Shown piece by piece: positions 36,825-45,369 of a stretch of 64,000 bases of DNA. Source of the DNA: Candidatus Zixiibacteriota bacterium (lineage in GTDB: Bacteria; Zixibacteria; MSB-5A5; UBA10806; 4484-95); the NCBI GenBank assembly GCA_024231855.1, contig JAAEQD010000062.1, positions 104,565 to 168,564 of the forward strand, written 5' to 3'. Below the pieces are notes generated by a model. That model searched no databases and was not told where the DNA came from. It saw only the letters and a list, made by a program, of their open reading frames with translations. Numbering within the stretch: position 1 is the stretch's first letter; every line of letters starts with the position of its first letter. A program made the translations under genes and the position numbers.

Positions 36825-37895
36825 TCAAAATTGTCCCGTTCCTTCACTGGCTCCATCGTTATCACCATTTAAAAAATGCCAATTATTTCTGTCGAGAATC
36901 ATAGATTCATTTGTACATTTAGGATTTAACCTAACCGCCATAACATGATAATCTTTGCGAGTCGAAAAGCCAAAGCTGTGGAACTTACTGATAACTTTGT
37001 CGCAGCCAAAATAGTAAAACGTTACCGTATTTGCGCCCTGGGATCTCTGATAGATGAGAAACTCTGAAAGCAATATATCAAGCGCTTCATCTGTGTTAAT
37101 CTGGAATAAATCCTCAAAGTAAATTTCGTTTTCCAGGCTTTGATACACAATGTAACCATGAATTCTATTTGTTTCTATGTGAGTAAGAGTAAAAATCTTA
37201 TATTCGATATAAGGGCAATTAGTGAAACGCCAATTAAGAAAATTACTGGTACGCTCACCAATAACCGAGTAATTAGGCATAGCTTCGGACCAGAGATCAT
37301 CGAAACGTTTATCGAATTCGGACAGTATTTCCGTTTTATATTCCTCTTTCTTCTTAAAGCGGCCTTCCCGGGATATCAGTTTAAGTATAAAATCCAGCGG
37401 TTTCGATAGTGGCTTGGCGATAAAAGGGATTTTAATAAATCGTTTGATATATTCTTCGGTTTTAAAGATTTTTATCATTCGTATAACTTTGCCGATAATC
37501 TTGAAATTAGCTTTACGAAACACTTTTTCCGAAATATGGTTGGGCGTGGCATAAAGAAATCCAAAATCAGATTGATTATGGTATTCAACCAACGTGTTTT
37601 GGAGTAAAAGCGCGGCTCCCTTTCCTCTATGGTCGATATTCACTCCGAAATCGGAAACGATCGCCTCCATCTCAAAATCCCCGTTAATATTCATTCTTCT
37701 AGGCAAAATGGCATTGGCTGCGATGGCTTCGGTTTCTGAAGTTTCTCTAACCAACCAGGAAATAGCCTGTCCGTACGGATTATTCACATAAAACATCGAG
37801 TATTTCCCATCAGGCCAGCCGGGGAAATTCTCCCGCCAGAATCTCAAAATTTCATTTTCATCTTTTATTAAGTCTGTCTTTGCTACTAAGTACAT
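36825..37895 (-). CDS. GNAT-like acyltransferase, tandem paralog 2
   Basis: The ATG at 37895 is chosen because it aligns with the starts of both paralogs (MYLVAKTDLIKDENEI against MKYTIEKVDLVKSESEI and MTYTIKRADLAKDQGDI); an upstream ATG at 37952 would add 19 residues without counterpart. The 356-residue product has FWRENFPGWPDGKYSMFY, a GNAT loop DHRGKGAALLLQNT (about 93-106), ERTSNFLNWRFTNCPY, and a second half GYIVYQSLENEIY. The HRGKGA loop is the clearest acetyl-CoA-binding signature of the three. Same strand, 3' to its paralog at 37956. Confidence 0.75.
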   Translation of the reverse strand: MYLVAKTDLIKDENEILRFWRENFPGWPDGKYSMFYVNNPYGQAISWLVRETSETEAIAANAILPRRMNINGDFEMEAIVSDFGVNIDHRGKGAALLLQNTLVEYHNQSDFGFLYATPNHISEKVFRKANFKIIGKVIRMIKIFKTEEYIKRFIKIPFIAKPLSKPLDFILKLISREGRFKKKEEYKTEILSEFDKRFDDLWSEAMPNYSVIGERTSNFLNWRFTNCPYIEYKIFTLTHIETNRIHGYIVYQSLENEIYFEDLFQINTDEALDILLSEFLIYQRSQGANTVTFYYFGCDKVISKFHSFGFSTRKDYHVMAVRLNPKCTNESMILDRNNWHFLNGDNDGASEGTGQF

Positions 37896-37955
37896 AATAT
37901 TCAATATAATTGTTTTGGAGGTTAGAAGCCACCCGATAAACCGAATATACAATGG

Positions 37956-39005
37956 TTAAATATCATTATCTCCCTCCATCAAATGCCAATTGTTTTTATC
38001 CAGCAGGCAGTTGAGATAGGGAGATTGCCGGTCGATATAGACCATAATTCTTCGGGCGCCATCTCTTTTTATGAAATTATATTTTTTGAATTTGTTAATA
38101 ATTGCCTTATCACCGAAATAAACATAAGATACCGAATCGATTTCCTGATTTCTTATGTAAAGCAGATATTTCGATAGCAAAGTATCCAGTTTATGACCAG
38201 CCTTAAAAGCAAATAAATCGGCGATGTAAGCATGCTTGTCTATGACCTGGTACACGATATAACCTAATATACCCTGATCATCCTTGTCGGTAAGGGCAAA
38301 TATCTTATAGGTTTGATACGGGCATTGGCTAAATCTCCAATTCAAATAGTCGGCCGTTCTCTCCCCGATTATCTTATAAGCCGGCGAAGCTTCCCGCCAG
38401 AGCCGGTTAAATCTGTCATCGAAGGCTGTTAATATTTCAAACTTAAATTTTCTATTTCGCCCGTAGAAATTTTCCCAGGTCAACGTTTTATACATGGTGT
38501 TTAAAATCCCTGAAAAAACTCTGGCCATCAATCGCCAACCAATGATCCTGTCAATATAATGATCGTATTTTAATATTCTAACCAATCGGATCGTTTGACC
38601 AAGCGTTTCAAATCCTGCTCTTTTTTTAGGTAGCTCTGCGTGGATATTCGGGAAACCATATAAAAAACCGAGCCTGTCTTCCCGGGATGTCGTAATCAGG
38701 GCTTTTTGCAGTGATATGGCCGGCCCGAATGCTCGGTGTTCCTTCTTGATCCCAAAATCTGCTGTAATACCGACCAGTTGCGTATGGCCATCGATAATAA
38801 CCTGTCTGGGGAAGAATACGGCCGAACCTATCATATCATCGTTTTTCCCATTCCTGGCGATCAAACAGGCCGATTTCCCATAAGGATTGCTTTTGTAAAA
38901 CCAGCCGTACTTCTTTTCCGGCCAGGCGGGGAAATTCTGACGCCAAAATTCCAGAATATCGCCTTGGTCTTTTGCCAAATCCGCTCTTTTTATCGTGTAA
39001 GTCAT
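37956..39005 (-). CDS. GNAT-like acyltransferase, tandem paralog 1
   Basis: 349 residues, first of three tandem paralogs in transcription order. Shared blocks: FWRQNFPAWPEKKYGWFY (19-36), KKEHRAFGPAISLQKA in the cofactor-loop position (the Arg-x-x-Gly-x-Gly pattern is degenerate here), ERTADYLNWRFSQCPY and GYIVYQVIDKHAY. It ends NWHLMEGDNDI, a tail seen in all three copies. The degenerate loop suggests this copy may have changed specificity. Function is inferred only from the fold and the locus. Confidence 0.72.
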   Translation of the reverse strand: MTYTIKRADLAKDQGDILEFWRQNFPAWPEKKYGWFYKSNPYGKSACLIARNGKNDDMIGSAVFFPRQVIIDGHTQLVGITADFGIKKEHRAFGPAISLQKALITTSREDRLGFLYGFPNIHAELPKKRAGFETLGQTIRLVRILKYDHYIDRIIGWRLMARVFSGILNTMYKTLTWENFYGRNRKFKFEILTAFDDRFNRLWREASPAYKIIGERTADYLNWRFSQCPYQTYKIFALTDKDDQGILGYIVYQVIDKHAYIADLFAFKAGHKLDTLLSKYLLYIRNQEIDSVSYVYFGDKAIINKFKKYNFIKRDGARRIMVYIDRQSPYLNCLLDKNNWHLMEGDNDI

Positions 39006-39175
39006 TGACTAATTATCGGTTTCTCTTATATCCCGTCATTGTCTTTTTAAAAGCTTCATTTATGTATTAATATCGGTAAATATCGCCAGAACCGGAACTT
39101 GTTTCTCCTAAGCAAATTCTTGATTTTATTAATAACTCGATTGTTCCATTTCTTTTACTATTTAAGCGAAGTTTT

Positions 39176-39862
39176 TTAAATTATTATCGCTTCTCCTATT
39201 GGCTTTAAAGAAACGAACTTTAATGTTCTGTTCTTATTGATTAAATTAATAGTGTAAGTGATGCCTTTGTTGAAAATTCTAGCGTGGTAGATAATCAATA
39301 AAGGCTGTTGCCCGGCCTTAACTCTTATATCGTAACTTAAAATGTTGTCAAATTCAATGATGCTAAAAAATTTCTCCGCTCCGTGTTCTATGAAATATCT
39401 GGCTTTTGCGGCTATTAGGGCGTTATGAAGGCCTTTCCCCCTGGCCCCCGGAAGGGTTACTGCCCAGAAGCCGTAAGAGCCATTTGAGCCGAAATCATAT
39501 TCGAATCCCATACCCCTGATAAAGCACAATCCCGACGCGTTCCAGGAAATAGATGAGGGCGGCGAATCTCCCAGCGATGCCAAAAAACAAAACGCTCCGG
39601 AATCTAATAATGAAAAAACCTTCTCTTGATCTAAGCCGCTGATACGAATAATATCATCGATATCCGTCTTGTCGGCGATTCTAATCCTGGCTTCCGGATT
39701 TATATTGCTTGAAAACCGGTAAGAATCGGTATACATGAGGTGGGCTTTATGGTATCTAAACAGCCAATAAGGAGCCCTTTTAGCGATTTCGCTTAGCGCA
39801 TACGAAATCCGGCCATTAATCAGGTGAATAACAATGGTGATAAAAAATCTTAAGATTCTCAT
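39176..39862 (-). CDS. GNAT-family acetyltransferase
   Basis: 228 residues. An N-terminal hydrophobic helix (about 3-24) precedes a single GNAT domain, with motif A LPGARGKGLHNALIAAKA (about 142-159, R/Q-x-x-G-x-G/A) and IEFDNILSYDIRVKAGQQP, where family members have the N-x-x-S region. It differs from the tandem trio upstream by having one domain and a possible membrane association. Its start overlaps the stop of the small ORF at 39859 by 4 bp, so the two are translationally coupled. Confidence 0.8.
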   Translation of the reverse strand: MRILRFFITIVIHLINGRISYALSEIAKRAPYWLFRYHKAHLMYTDSYRFSSNINPEARIRIADKTDIDDIIRISGLDQEKVFSLLDSGAFCFLASLGDSPPSSISWNASGLCFIRGMGFEYDFGSNGSYGFWAVTLPGARGKGLHNALIAAKARYFIEHGAEKFFSIIEFDNILSYDIRVKAGQQPLLIIYHARIFNKGITYTINLINKNRTLKFVSLKPIGEAIII

Positions 39863-40095
39863 ACTAAGTATCGTTTCATCTCGGCAATAGCATTTACCAT
39901 TATCAATATCATCGGTTGCTCATACTGTTTTATATCACAATTACTCAAAATAGGCAATACAACTTCAAATCCAAATATTAAATGTAAAATCGAATAAGTA
40001 TAATTGAAATTGAACGAGCCAATATTTTTCTTAAAGACACAACTATTGATTAAATAAATTCGTTCATAACCGATGATAATGTGTTGATTAACCAT
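39859..40095 (-). CDS. Small orphan protein, 78 residues
   Basis: I do not recognise this protein. It is worth keeping because of its position: it starts 23 bp after the ATP-grasp stop, has a GAGAGGG ribosome site 4 bases from its ATG, and its TGA overlaps the ATG of the GNAT gene (4-bp overlap). It is rich in Ile, Asn, Phe and Tyr, with a hydrophobic stretch near 30-50 (YSILHLIFGFEVVLPIL) and two Cys. It could be a coupling peptide, a small membrane protein or the remnant of a larger gene. Confidence 0.5.
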   Translation of the reverse strand: MVNQHIIIGYERIYLINSCVFKKNIGSFNFNYTYSILHLIFGFEVVLPILSNCDIKQYEQPMILIMVNAIAEMKRYLV

Positions 40096-40118
40096 TTTCC
40101 CTCTCAGTAATCACAGTA

Positions 40119-41369
40119 CTATTTGCTGTTTCCGGTCGGCTTTAAAACAGAAATCCTTCGTTTTAGAAACATTTTTGCGCGGTAGGCGAAAGTTAGCAGT
40201 CTGAACCACCATGAACACAGAAGCGGCAACGGATCATCCCAGGCAAAAATGTGATGCTCAATTCTCCCGGGGACATTAAAAAACGATTTCAACCACATCC
40301 ATAAAGTTATCTCACCTCTTTTTCTGTAGGCCCTCATCGCTTTGAAATCAGTCCCAAACCAAAGCCATCTTTGGGGTAATCCAATCGGTTTCAAATTAGG
40401 AATTTCCCGACCAATTGAATCCAGATATTGTAAAAGCGGCAAATTAACTCCACATAACGAATCGAAAATAGTCCATAGGCTGAAGCGCGGATTTATCTCC
40501 AGTATATAGTCCTTGCCGGTTTCCGCGTGACGCTTGACATTTATATTGGCTGCTCCCGTATATCCGATTTTATTCAGCGTATCCATGCAGGTCTCTTCCA
40601 CACTCGGCTCATCCATGTAATGCGTATAACAACCCTGTCCGAAATGGATAGGATAGGTTCGTATTTTATGCCCAACTATGGACCCCCGCAGGATTCCGTT
40701 TCTGTCAATATATGCGTGAAAGTCATAATGATTCGGATCATCGCCGGGGATATATTGCTGAATCATATCACTGCCGTTGACCGATGGGATCAAGTTTAAG
40801 ATATTTTCTAATTCGGTTTGATCATTTATTAAAATAGCTTTCCGATAGCCGATTGATTCAAGAATGTCCGGGCTATGCCATCGGCGCTGATTGATTGGCT
40901 TCAAAATACATGGATATCCAATCTTGCTGGCCGCCTCAAAACATTCTTCCTCGGTTTTCGGGGTAATTGTATTGGGTACCGGCAGGTCATATTTTATCGC
41001 CAATTCGCCGAATTTGCCCTTGTTTATCAGACTGGTAATAAGCTCATGTGGAGCCAGCAAAATTTCAAAATATTTGCTGAGTCGATCGCGATATTCGGAG
41101 AATAAAAGCACATCTGATTCGCCATTGAAAAAGGCCACCGGTTTTTTTTTCTGCCTGGCGCCAAACCGCTCAAGAACATTTAGCGCTTCGTTGGTTTTCG
41201 ATGGCAGAGAGGGCATAAGGATGAAATCATTGCAATAGCGAGACGCGCGTTCAAATACAAACTCACTCTCCCGGGCTATGACAACTTCAATGCCTTCCCG
41301 ACCAAGACTTCGAACAAGACTTATCCGGCCTAACACCAGTGCTTTATGATCCAATCGTATTTTATCCAT
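40119..41369 (-). CDS. ATP-grasp superfamily ligase
   Basis: 416 residues. The N-terminal domain holds KALVLGRISLVRSLGREG, as in carbamoyl-phosphate-synthase-type ATP-grasp proteins (compare KALVLG..G..I.RSLGR..). The ATP-grasp domain is clear: ATP-binding Lys in YPCILKPINQRRW (about 153-165), MIQQYIPG and the metal-binding EINPRFSLW (about 311). ATP-grasp ligases join a carboxylate to an amine or thiol through an acyl phosphate. In glycan loci such proteins often add amino acids to sugars or make precursors; the substrate is not visible here. The C-terminal 90 residues are basic and aromatic and may be membrane-facing. Confidence 0.85.
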   Translation of the reverse strand: MDKIRLDHKALVLGRISLVRSLGREGIEVVIARESEFVFERASRYCNDFILMPSLPSKTNEALNVLERFGARQKKKPVAFFNGESDVLLFSEYRDRLSKYFEILLAPHELITSLINKGKFGELAIKYDLPVPNTITPKTEEECFEAASKIGYPCILKPINQRRWHSPDILESIGYRKAILINDQTELENILNLIPSVNGSDMIQQYIPGDDPNHYDFHAYIDRNGILRGSIVGHKIRTYPIHFGQGCYTHYMDEPSVEETCMDTLNKIGYTGAANINVKRHAETGKDYILEINPRFSLWTIFDSLCGVNLPLLQYLDSIGREIPNLKPIGLPQRWLWFGTDFKAMRAYRKRGEITLWMWLKSFFNVPGRIEHHIFAWDDPLPLLCSWWFRLLTFAYRAKMFLKRRISVLKPTGNSK

Positions 41370-41622
41370 ATTGTTATACTCGTTAATATTAATGATAAAT
41401 GTATACTATTAACTAAGTATCCACCTCAAAACCGTTTACAAATAACTACCTACAATCATAGAATTTAATAACCTTAGCGGTCGGTAATATCCATTCTTAT
41501 CGAATTATTAAAGTTAATATTACTTTTCCCGTTTTGTAACTGACTTTGATAAGCAATTCCAATAAATGCGTGTTTTTAAGTCAGTAATACTTTTATTTGG
41601 CCAAACCTTCAATTAGCCGAAG

Positions 41623-42381
41623 TTATTTCAATCCCAATACTTTATCGATAACCGGTTGGGCGGCCTCGGTGAGTATCAAATAGCCCTTGTCGTTGACATG
41701 AACGGGATCTACGGAACAATCCCGCGGCAAAAAACCTTTCTCATCACCGATTGCTTTGGCGAAATCGATCATATCCAATGTGTTCTCCGCGGCGTATTGC
41801 CTGACCCAATCATTGAATTGGTTAAGTGTGCCGACCACGCTGAAATCGCCGATGGTCGCCTCGGGTTTCCCCGAGGGAATTATAGTCGACACGATTGGAA
41901 TTATCTGATTGGCCTGAGCCAGTTGAACCATCATCATCATATCATCCTGAAGAACCGACAACGGCATATGAGGCCTGATATTGATCGAGCAAAATTTAAT
42001 GATAACGGCTTTGGGCTGCAAATCTATCACGTCTCGTTTATACCGCGCCATCATGGAAGGTACCAATTGACCGCCTACTCCGCGGTTTACAAGGTTGATA
42101 TTAGGAAAATATTTCTCGAAATCCCATCTTCTGGTGATTGACGCGCCGAAAAATACAATCCTGATCGAATCTTCCTCGCCATCGGCAATCTTCGCGATAA
42201 TTCTATTATTGTCATCGAGATAAGGGATTTTAGGCGTGACTTGTTTAGTAGAGCCGGTCAGTTTTCGTTTAAGCTCGCCCAGCGGTGAACCGCCGTATTT
42301 AATATAATGGAAAAAACCCCAGATTGCTATCAGGTTTAAAAGTATTGAACCAATCAGTATCAATTTCCAAATATGATGCAT
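41623..42381 (-). CDS. SGNH/GDSL-family hydrolase, membrane-anchored
   Basis: 252 residues with an N-terminal membrane anchor (about 7-27) followed by an SGNH fold. Block I is VFFGASITRRW with nucleophile Ser81, block II is NRGVGGQ (Gly104), block III CSINIRPH (Asn134, replacing the usual GxND context) and block V DPVHVND with Asp225 and His228. All four SGNH residues can be placed. The family includes esterases that remove O-acetyl groups from surface glycans. 32 bp separate it from the hexapeptide acyltransferase upstream, so the two may set and remove acyl groups. Confidence 0.87.
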   Translation of the reverse strand: MHHIWKLILIGSILLNLIAIWGFFHYIKYGGSPLGELKRKLTGSTKQVTPKIPYLDDNNRIIAKIADGEEDSIRIVFFGASITRRWDFEKYFPNINLVNRGVGGQLVPSMMARYKRDVIDLQPKAVIIKFCSINIRPHMPLSVLQDDMMMMVQLAQANQIIPIVSTIIPSGKPEATIGDFSVVGTLNQFNDWVRQYAAENTLDMIDFAKAIGDEKGFLPRDCSVDPVHVNDKGYLILTEAAQPVIDKVLGLK

Positions 42382-42413
42382 CTTAACACCTCATTACAAA
42401 ACGTTTTCTCGGA

Positions 42414-43001
42414 CTACTTAATATTTACTTTCCTGGCCGGATTACCCATAAATGTCGTATTATCGGGCGCTTCTTTCATAAGAACGCTTCCGGCGCCAAT
42501 AGTGCATTTGGTGCCTATATTAGCAAGGATTATCGATCCCTCGCCAATCCATGAATTTGCGCCTATAAATATCCTCGTATATTCCTCTTTGGCCTCTTCT
42601 TCACCGCCTCTTTCATCGGGACGCCCATGTTGATATTTACCCGATAAAACCGAAATCCGGGCGCCGCAGATAGTGTTTTCGCCAATATCCGCGTAGCCTA
42701 TTATAGTATATGTACCTATTATTGTTCCTTTTCGAATAATTGTATCGCGATGAGCTATCATGCTGCCGGTCAGCATCGAGATATCAAAATCTATTCGGGT
42801 GCATACCGATTTGTAATAAGCCAACCGCAGATAAGCGCCGATGAAGGTCGGAATAACCGCCAGTAGTTCCTTACAAAAACCATAAATTCTTTCGGAATAC
42901 TTTCCCAGTAGCGCCGCTTCTATCCAGGTGGGAATTATCAGCGGCAAGGTCAGGATAAACGCTATAAAGAAGATAAATCGCTTAATTGCTTTTTTCACCA
43001 T
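42414..43001 (-). CDS. Left-handed beta-helix (hexapeptide) acyltransferase
   Basis: 195 residues. An N-terminal amphipathic/hydrophobic region (about 8-32) precedes a hexapeptide-repeat domain with repeated [LIV]-G-x4 turns: KGTIIGTYTIIGYADIG, ARISVLSGKYQHG, IGANSWIGEGSIIL, GTKCTIGAGSVLM, and an ending GNPARKV common to this family. The catalytic His is probably in GKYQHGRP. It resembles the CysE/LacA/WbbJ group, which O- or N-acetylates sugars with acetyl-CoA. It lies directly between the two SGNH-like genes. Confidence 0.9.
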   Translation of the reverse strand: MVKKAIKRFIFFIAFILTLPLIIPTWIEAALLGKYSERIYGFCKELLAVIPTFIGAYLRLAYYKSVCTRIDFDISMLTGSMIAHRDTIIRKGTIIGTYTIIGYADIGENTICGARISVLSGKYQHGRPDERGGEEEAKEEYTRIFIGANSWIGEGSIILANIGTKCTIGAGSVLMKEAPDNTTFMGNPARKVNIK

Positions 43002-43027
43002 TTTATTAAACTACCATTTCACCTTTC

Positions 43028-44116
43028 TCATTGTCCCCCGCTGTTATATTGCTCTATGAGATCGAGCACTTCCTGTTGGTCGGCTTGCCCTTCACGAAAA
43101 TCAAGTATTTTCCTGTCGATATCTCGTCGCGTAATCATCCCCGAACGTTGAATTAATATATCTTCCGTCGCGCTCCTGATAAAATCGATAATTTCGACCT
43201 GAAGCGCCGCCGCTCCGACCGAGCTGAGATGCGATTGACCGCCAGATCCGGCCCAGTAATCGTCTCTAAGGCAATAGCGATTATAGGCGCCGGCGCCGGT
43301 TTCGCACATCGGGCGATAGAAATCGGCGGTCCAGACATTTTTATGCGCGGCCCCGTCAAGGTTACTGTGGACCACAAAGCTATCGCTGGCAAACCAGTTG
43401 GCTAAATTATAAACTATTTTAGATAATGAGGTATCGCTGTCAAAATCCGCGTCACTGCCGGTTTGATAAGACAAGGGGGTACCCATGGCAAAAGCCACAT
43501 TGATCTCCGGATGGTTAACAACTGAGTCGCGGACAATTTGATACCACGATCTTATGCTGTCAGCTTTTGCCTGAGTGAAATCTTGCCAGATTATATATGG
43601 ATTTTTAAAAATAACCAGATCATAAAGCTCGGTCACATTGCCGCCGTTATCATAAGGTATTTGATGTTCGGTAAAGGGATACCAGAATACTGAATCTTCC
43701 TTAAAGGGCTTTTGAAATAGATTGTCCAGAATCGGCGAATACCATTCGGCGTCGAAAATCCGGTTCCGATTGCTTACTCCGCCTCCCTGTAAATTATAAT
43801 CAAACCCAGTACTTATTTTGTCCTCTATGTAACACCAATCCGCTCCCGACCAGACACAAACGGTATCGCACAGCGCGCGGTCTAAATGATCGAAATTCAT
43901 ATTATAAGTTCTTAACACAATCCTGGCCGTATCGGCGCCGACCGACACAGTCATAGTGTCGAGAGTATTTCTAATATTACCGGCTTCACCCTGACAGTTG
44001 ACCACTGCCGAATTGCCTACCGAATAGTGAATGAACAATATCCCCACTCTGACCTCTTCGGCCATCACCGTGGCACATAAGGCGATTAACACAAAAATTA
44101 TCTTTTTCATAAGCAT
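43028..44116 (-). CDS. Secreted SGNH-like protein with dockerin-like tail
   Basis: 362 residues with a signal peptide (about 3-19, ending VMAE). ATG 44116 or 44110 could be the start. The mature part opens VRVGILFIHYSVGNSAV, a pattern seen in SGNH-like exported proteins (His30 and Ser32), and later has GQSHLSSVGAAAL, where the His could complete a catalytic set. The last 45 residues (RRDIDRKILDFREGQ then EVLDLIEQYNSGG) look like the C-terminal dockerin-type segments of surface proteins in other prokaryotes. Assignment to a hydrolase family is tentative. First gene of the minus-strand locus, with its own promoter. Confidence 0.6.
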   Translation of the reverse strand: MLMKKIIFVLIALCATVMAEEVRVGILFIHYSVGNSAVVNCQGEAGNIRNTLDTMTVSVGADTARIVLRTYNMNFDHLDRALCDTVCVWSGADWCYIEDKISTGFDYNLQGGGVSNRNRIFDAEWYSPILDNLFQKPFKEDSVFWYPFTEHQIPYDNGGNVTELYDLVIFKNPYIIWQDFTQAKADSIRSWYQIVRDSVVNHPEINVAFAMGTPLSYQTGSDADFDSDTSLSKIVYNLANWFASDSFVVHSNLDGAAHKNVWTADFYRPMCETGAGAYNRYCLRDDYWAGSGGQSHLSSVGAAALQVEIIDFIRSATEDILIQRSGMITRRDIDRKILDFREGQADQQEVLDLIEQYNSGGQ

Positions 44117-44137
44117 ATTGCTACCCCGCTTGATCGT

Positions 44138-44167
44138 ATTATATTATCCAACTCTAAGTTTTTTCAA
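44138..44167 (-). promoter_or_regulatory. Promoter for the minus-strand polysaccharide locus
   Basis: On the minus strand TTGAAA (44167-44162), 18-base spacer, TATAAT (44143-44138). Transcription would begin near 44131, about 15 bases ahead of the ATG at 44116. Confidence 0.65.
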
Positions 44168-44833
44168 CCTTAAATTATTTTCGACATATTTTGCGGATTA
44201 CTTAAGAAATGTCGCTTTTCCGTTAAAAATACGATTCTTCCTGGTTTTTTTACAGTAATTTTCATTGGCGACATTATTGCTTGAGTCTCAGTCATGAAAT
44301 AAAATCAGGCGACCTGCAATGACTGGATGTATTTCATTGATCTTTTTATCCGCATAATTAGTATAATTGTGTTCTTTAACCCCCAATCCGATTTCAATGT
44401 TTCAATCCTGATTAAAAACTTGTATCTAAAAATCGAAATAGGAATATTCCTTGTTAGATAGTTAAACTTTTATAATCTCATTAGTCTGTTTTTGGACAGC
44501 CGAATTCGTAGTTTCTGACAGCGATATCACTTATATCGTTAACCGTTTTCGAGGAAATGACAATTCGCTGCCGGATTCTTTCTGGAATCCAATCGATACC
44601 GATTGGATTTTTTTGGATTCGGATATAACCTACCTCCTGGCCCTTTTTAGAGTATATAAGATAGTATATCCTGGTGTCCAGACACCACCTCACCTGAGTA
44701 GCTGTCTGCAGTTATCATTATGATATTCGAGCAAAAAGATATTCCAAATTCCATGTGCTAGCATCCTATATCCGGAATATCGGGGTAATAATGCGTAATT
44801 AATTATAAGTATTAACTGGTCATTATTATCGTA

Positions 44834-44862
44834 TTGACAATTATCAGTAATGCTCTTATATA
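44834..44862 (+). promoter_or_regulatory. Sigma-70-type promoter, distal to the PAS-LuxR gene
   Basis: TTGACA (44834-44839), 17-base spacer, TATATA (44857-44862). It is followed at once by the 11-bp inverted repeat 44862-44899. If used, it gives a leader of about 500 bases before the ATG at 45370. Confidence 0.65.
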
Positions 44863-45237
44863 TAATGTATGAATGAATTTAGTAAATCTCATACATTATC
44901 ATCGAGAAGTAGAGATTTGCTTGATATACGAATTCGTCAAGTATATATTGATTATAGGGGCAACGATCGTCAATACGGGCTGGATGACCAATCATTCATC
45001 ATGCTTGAAATTAATATCAGGTTTTTCCAGAATGATTGAATAAAAAAATGATCTAACTCCCGCCGCATTTCTCAACGGCGATCGTTCAAAAAAAACAGCA
45101 ATTAATACTATTTGCAGGGTACCAATTGCATATCCCGGATAATAATATCCGGACGATATTAATCTAAGGATTTGATATCGATTGTCAGGGAAGGCGGTTA
45201 GTTTCCGGCCGAAATAATGCTCATAAGGCTATTGGGA

Positions 45238-45285
45238 ACCTCGCTTTCAAAAGTCATGCGTGCAAATACGCGCGAAAGCCGAGGT
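45238..45285 (+). ncRNA. Predicted leader stem-loop of unknown class
   Basis: ACCTCG-CTTTC (45238-45248) pairs with GAAAGCCGAGGT (45274-45285) with one bulged base; inside it GCGT/ACGC (45258-45261/45268-45271) closes a 6-base loop. No T-run follows, so it is not a terminator. It matches no riboswitch consensus I know. It sits 84 bases before the PAS-LuxR start. Confidence 0.45.
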
Positions 45286-45340
45286 ATTGATTATATATCT
45301 TAAATTATTAAGCAGGTTGGTGATTTAAACCCGGCCAACT

Positions 45341-45354
45341 GAGGATTAGTCCTC
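45341..45354 (+). promoter_or_regulatory. Small hairpin next to the ribosome site
   Basis: GAGGA-TTAG-TCCTC, directly upstream of the AAGG (45358-45361) ribosome site of the PAS-LuxR gene. Its left arm GAGGA mimics a Shine-Dalgarno sequence. It could tune translation start. Confidence 0.4.
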
Positions 45355-45369
45355 GAAAAGGAAAATATC

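Larger units (their letters stand above)
44117..45369. other. 1.25-kb gene-free region with inverted repeats
   Basis: No supported gene. It holds two opposed promoters (44138-44167 minus, 44834-44862 plus) and several inverted repeats: TGGTGTC/GACACCA (44672-44678/44681-44687), ATAATGTATGA/TCATACATTAT (44862-44872/44889-44899), CGCCG/CGGCG (45061-45065/45076-45080), CCGGATA/TATCCGG (45135-45141/45146-45152), the larger stem at 45238-45285 and GAGGA/TCCTC (45341-45354). A 70-codon GTG-start frame at 44481-44693 (minus) has no known homolog that I recognise. Confidence 0.7.

Noticed and set aside
37896..37952. 19-residue N-terminal extension of the second GNAT paralog
   Set aside because: The other two paralogs start at the position of the later ATG.
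44481..44693. 70-codon GTG-start frame (minus)
   Set aside because: No clear ribosome site, no recognisable similarity, ends inside the gene-free region. Could be a decayed gene; not enough support.
45238..45285. Known riboswitch (c-di-GMP, cobalamin)
   Set aside because: The conserved boxes of these classes were not found; kept only as an unclassified stem-loop.
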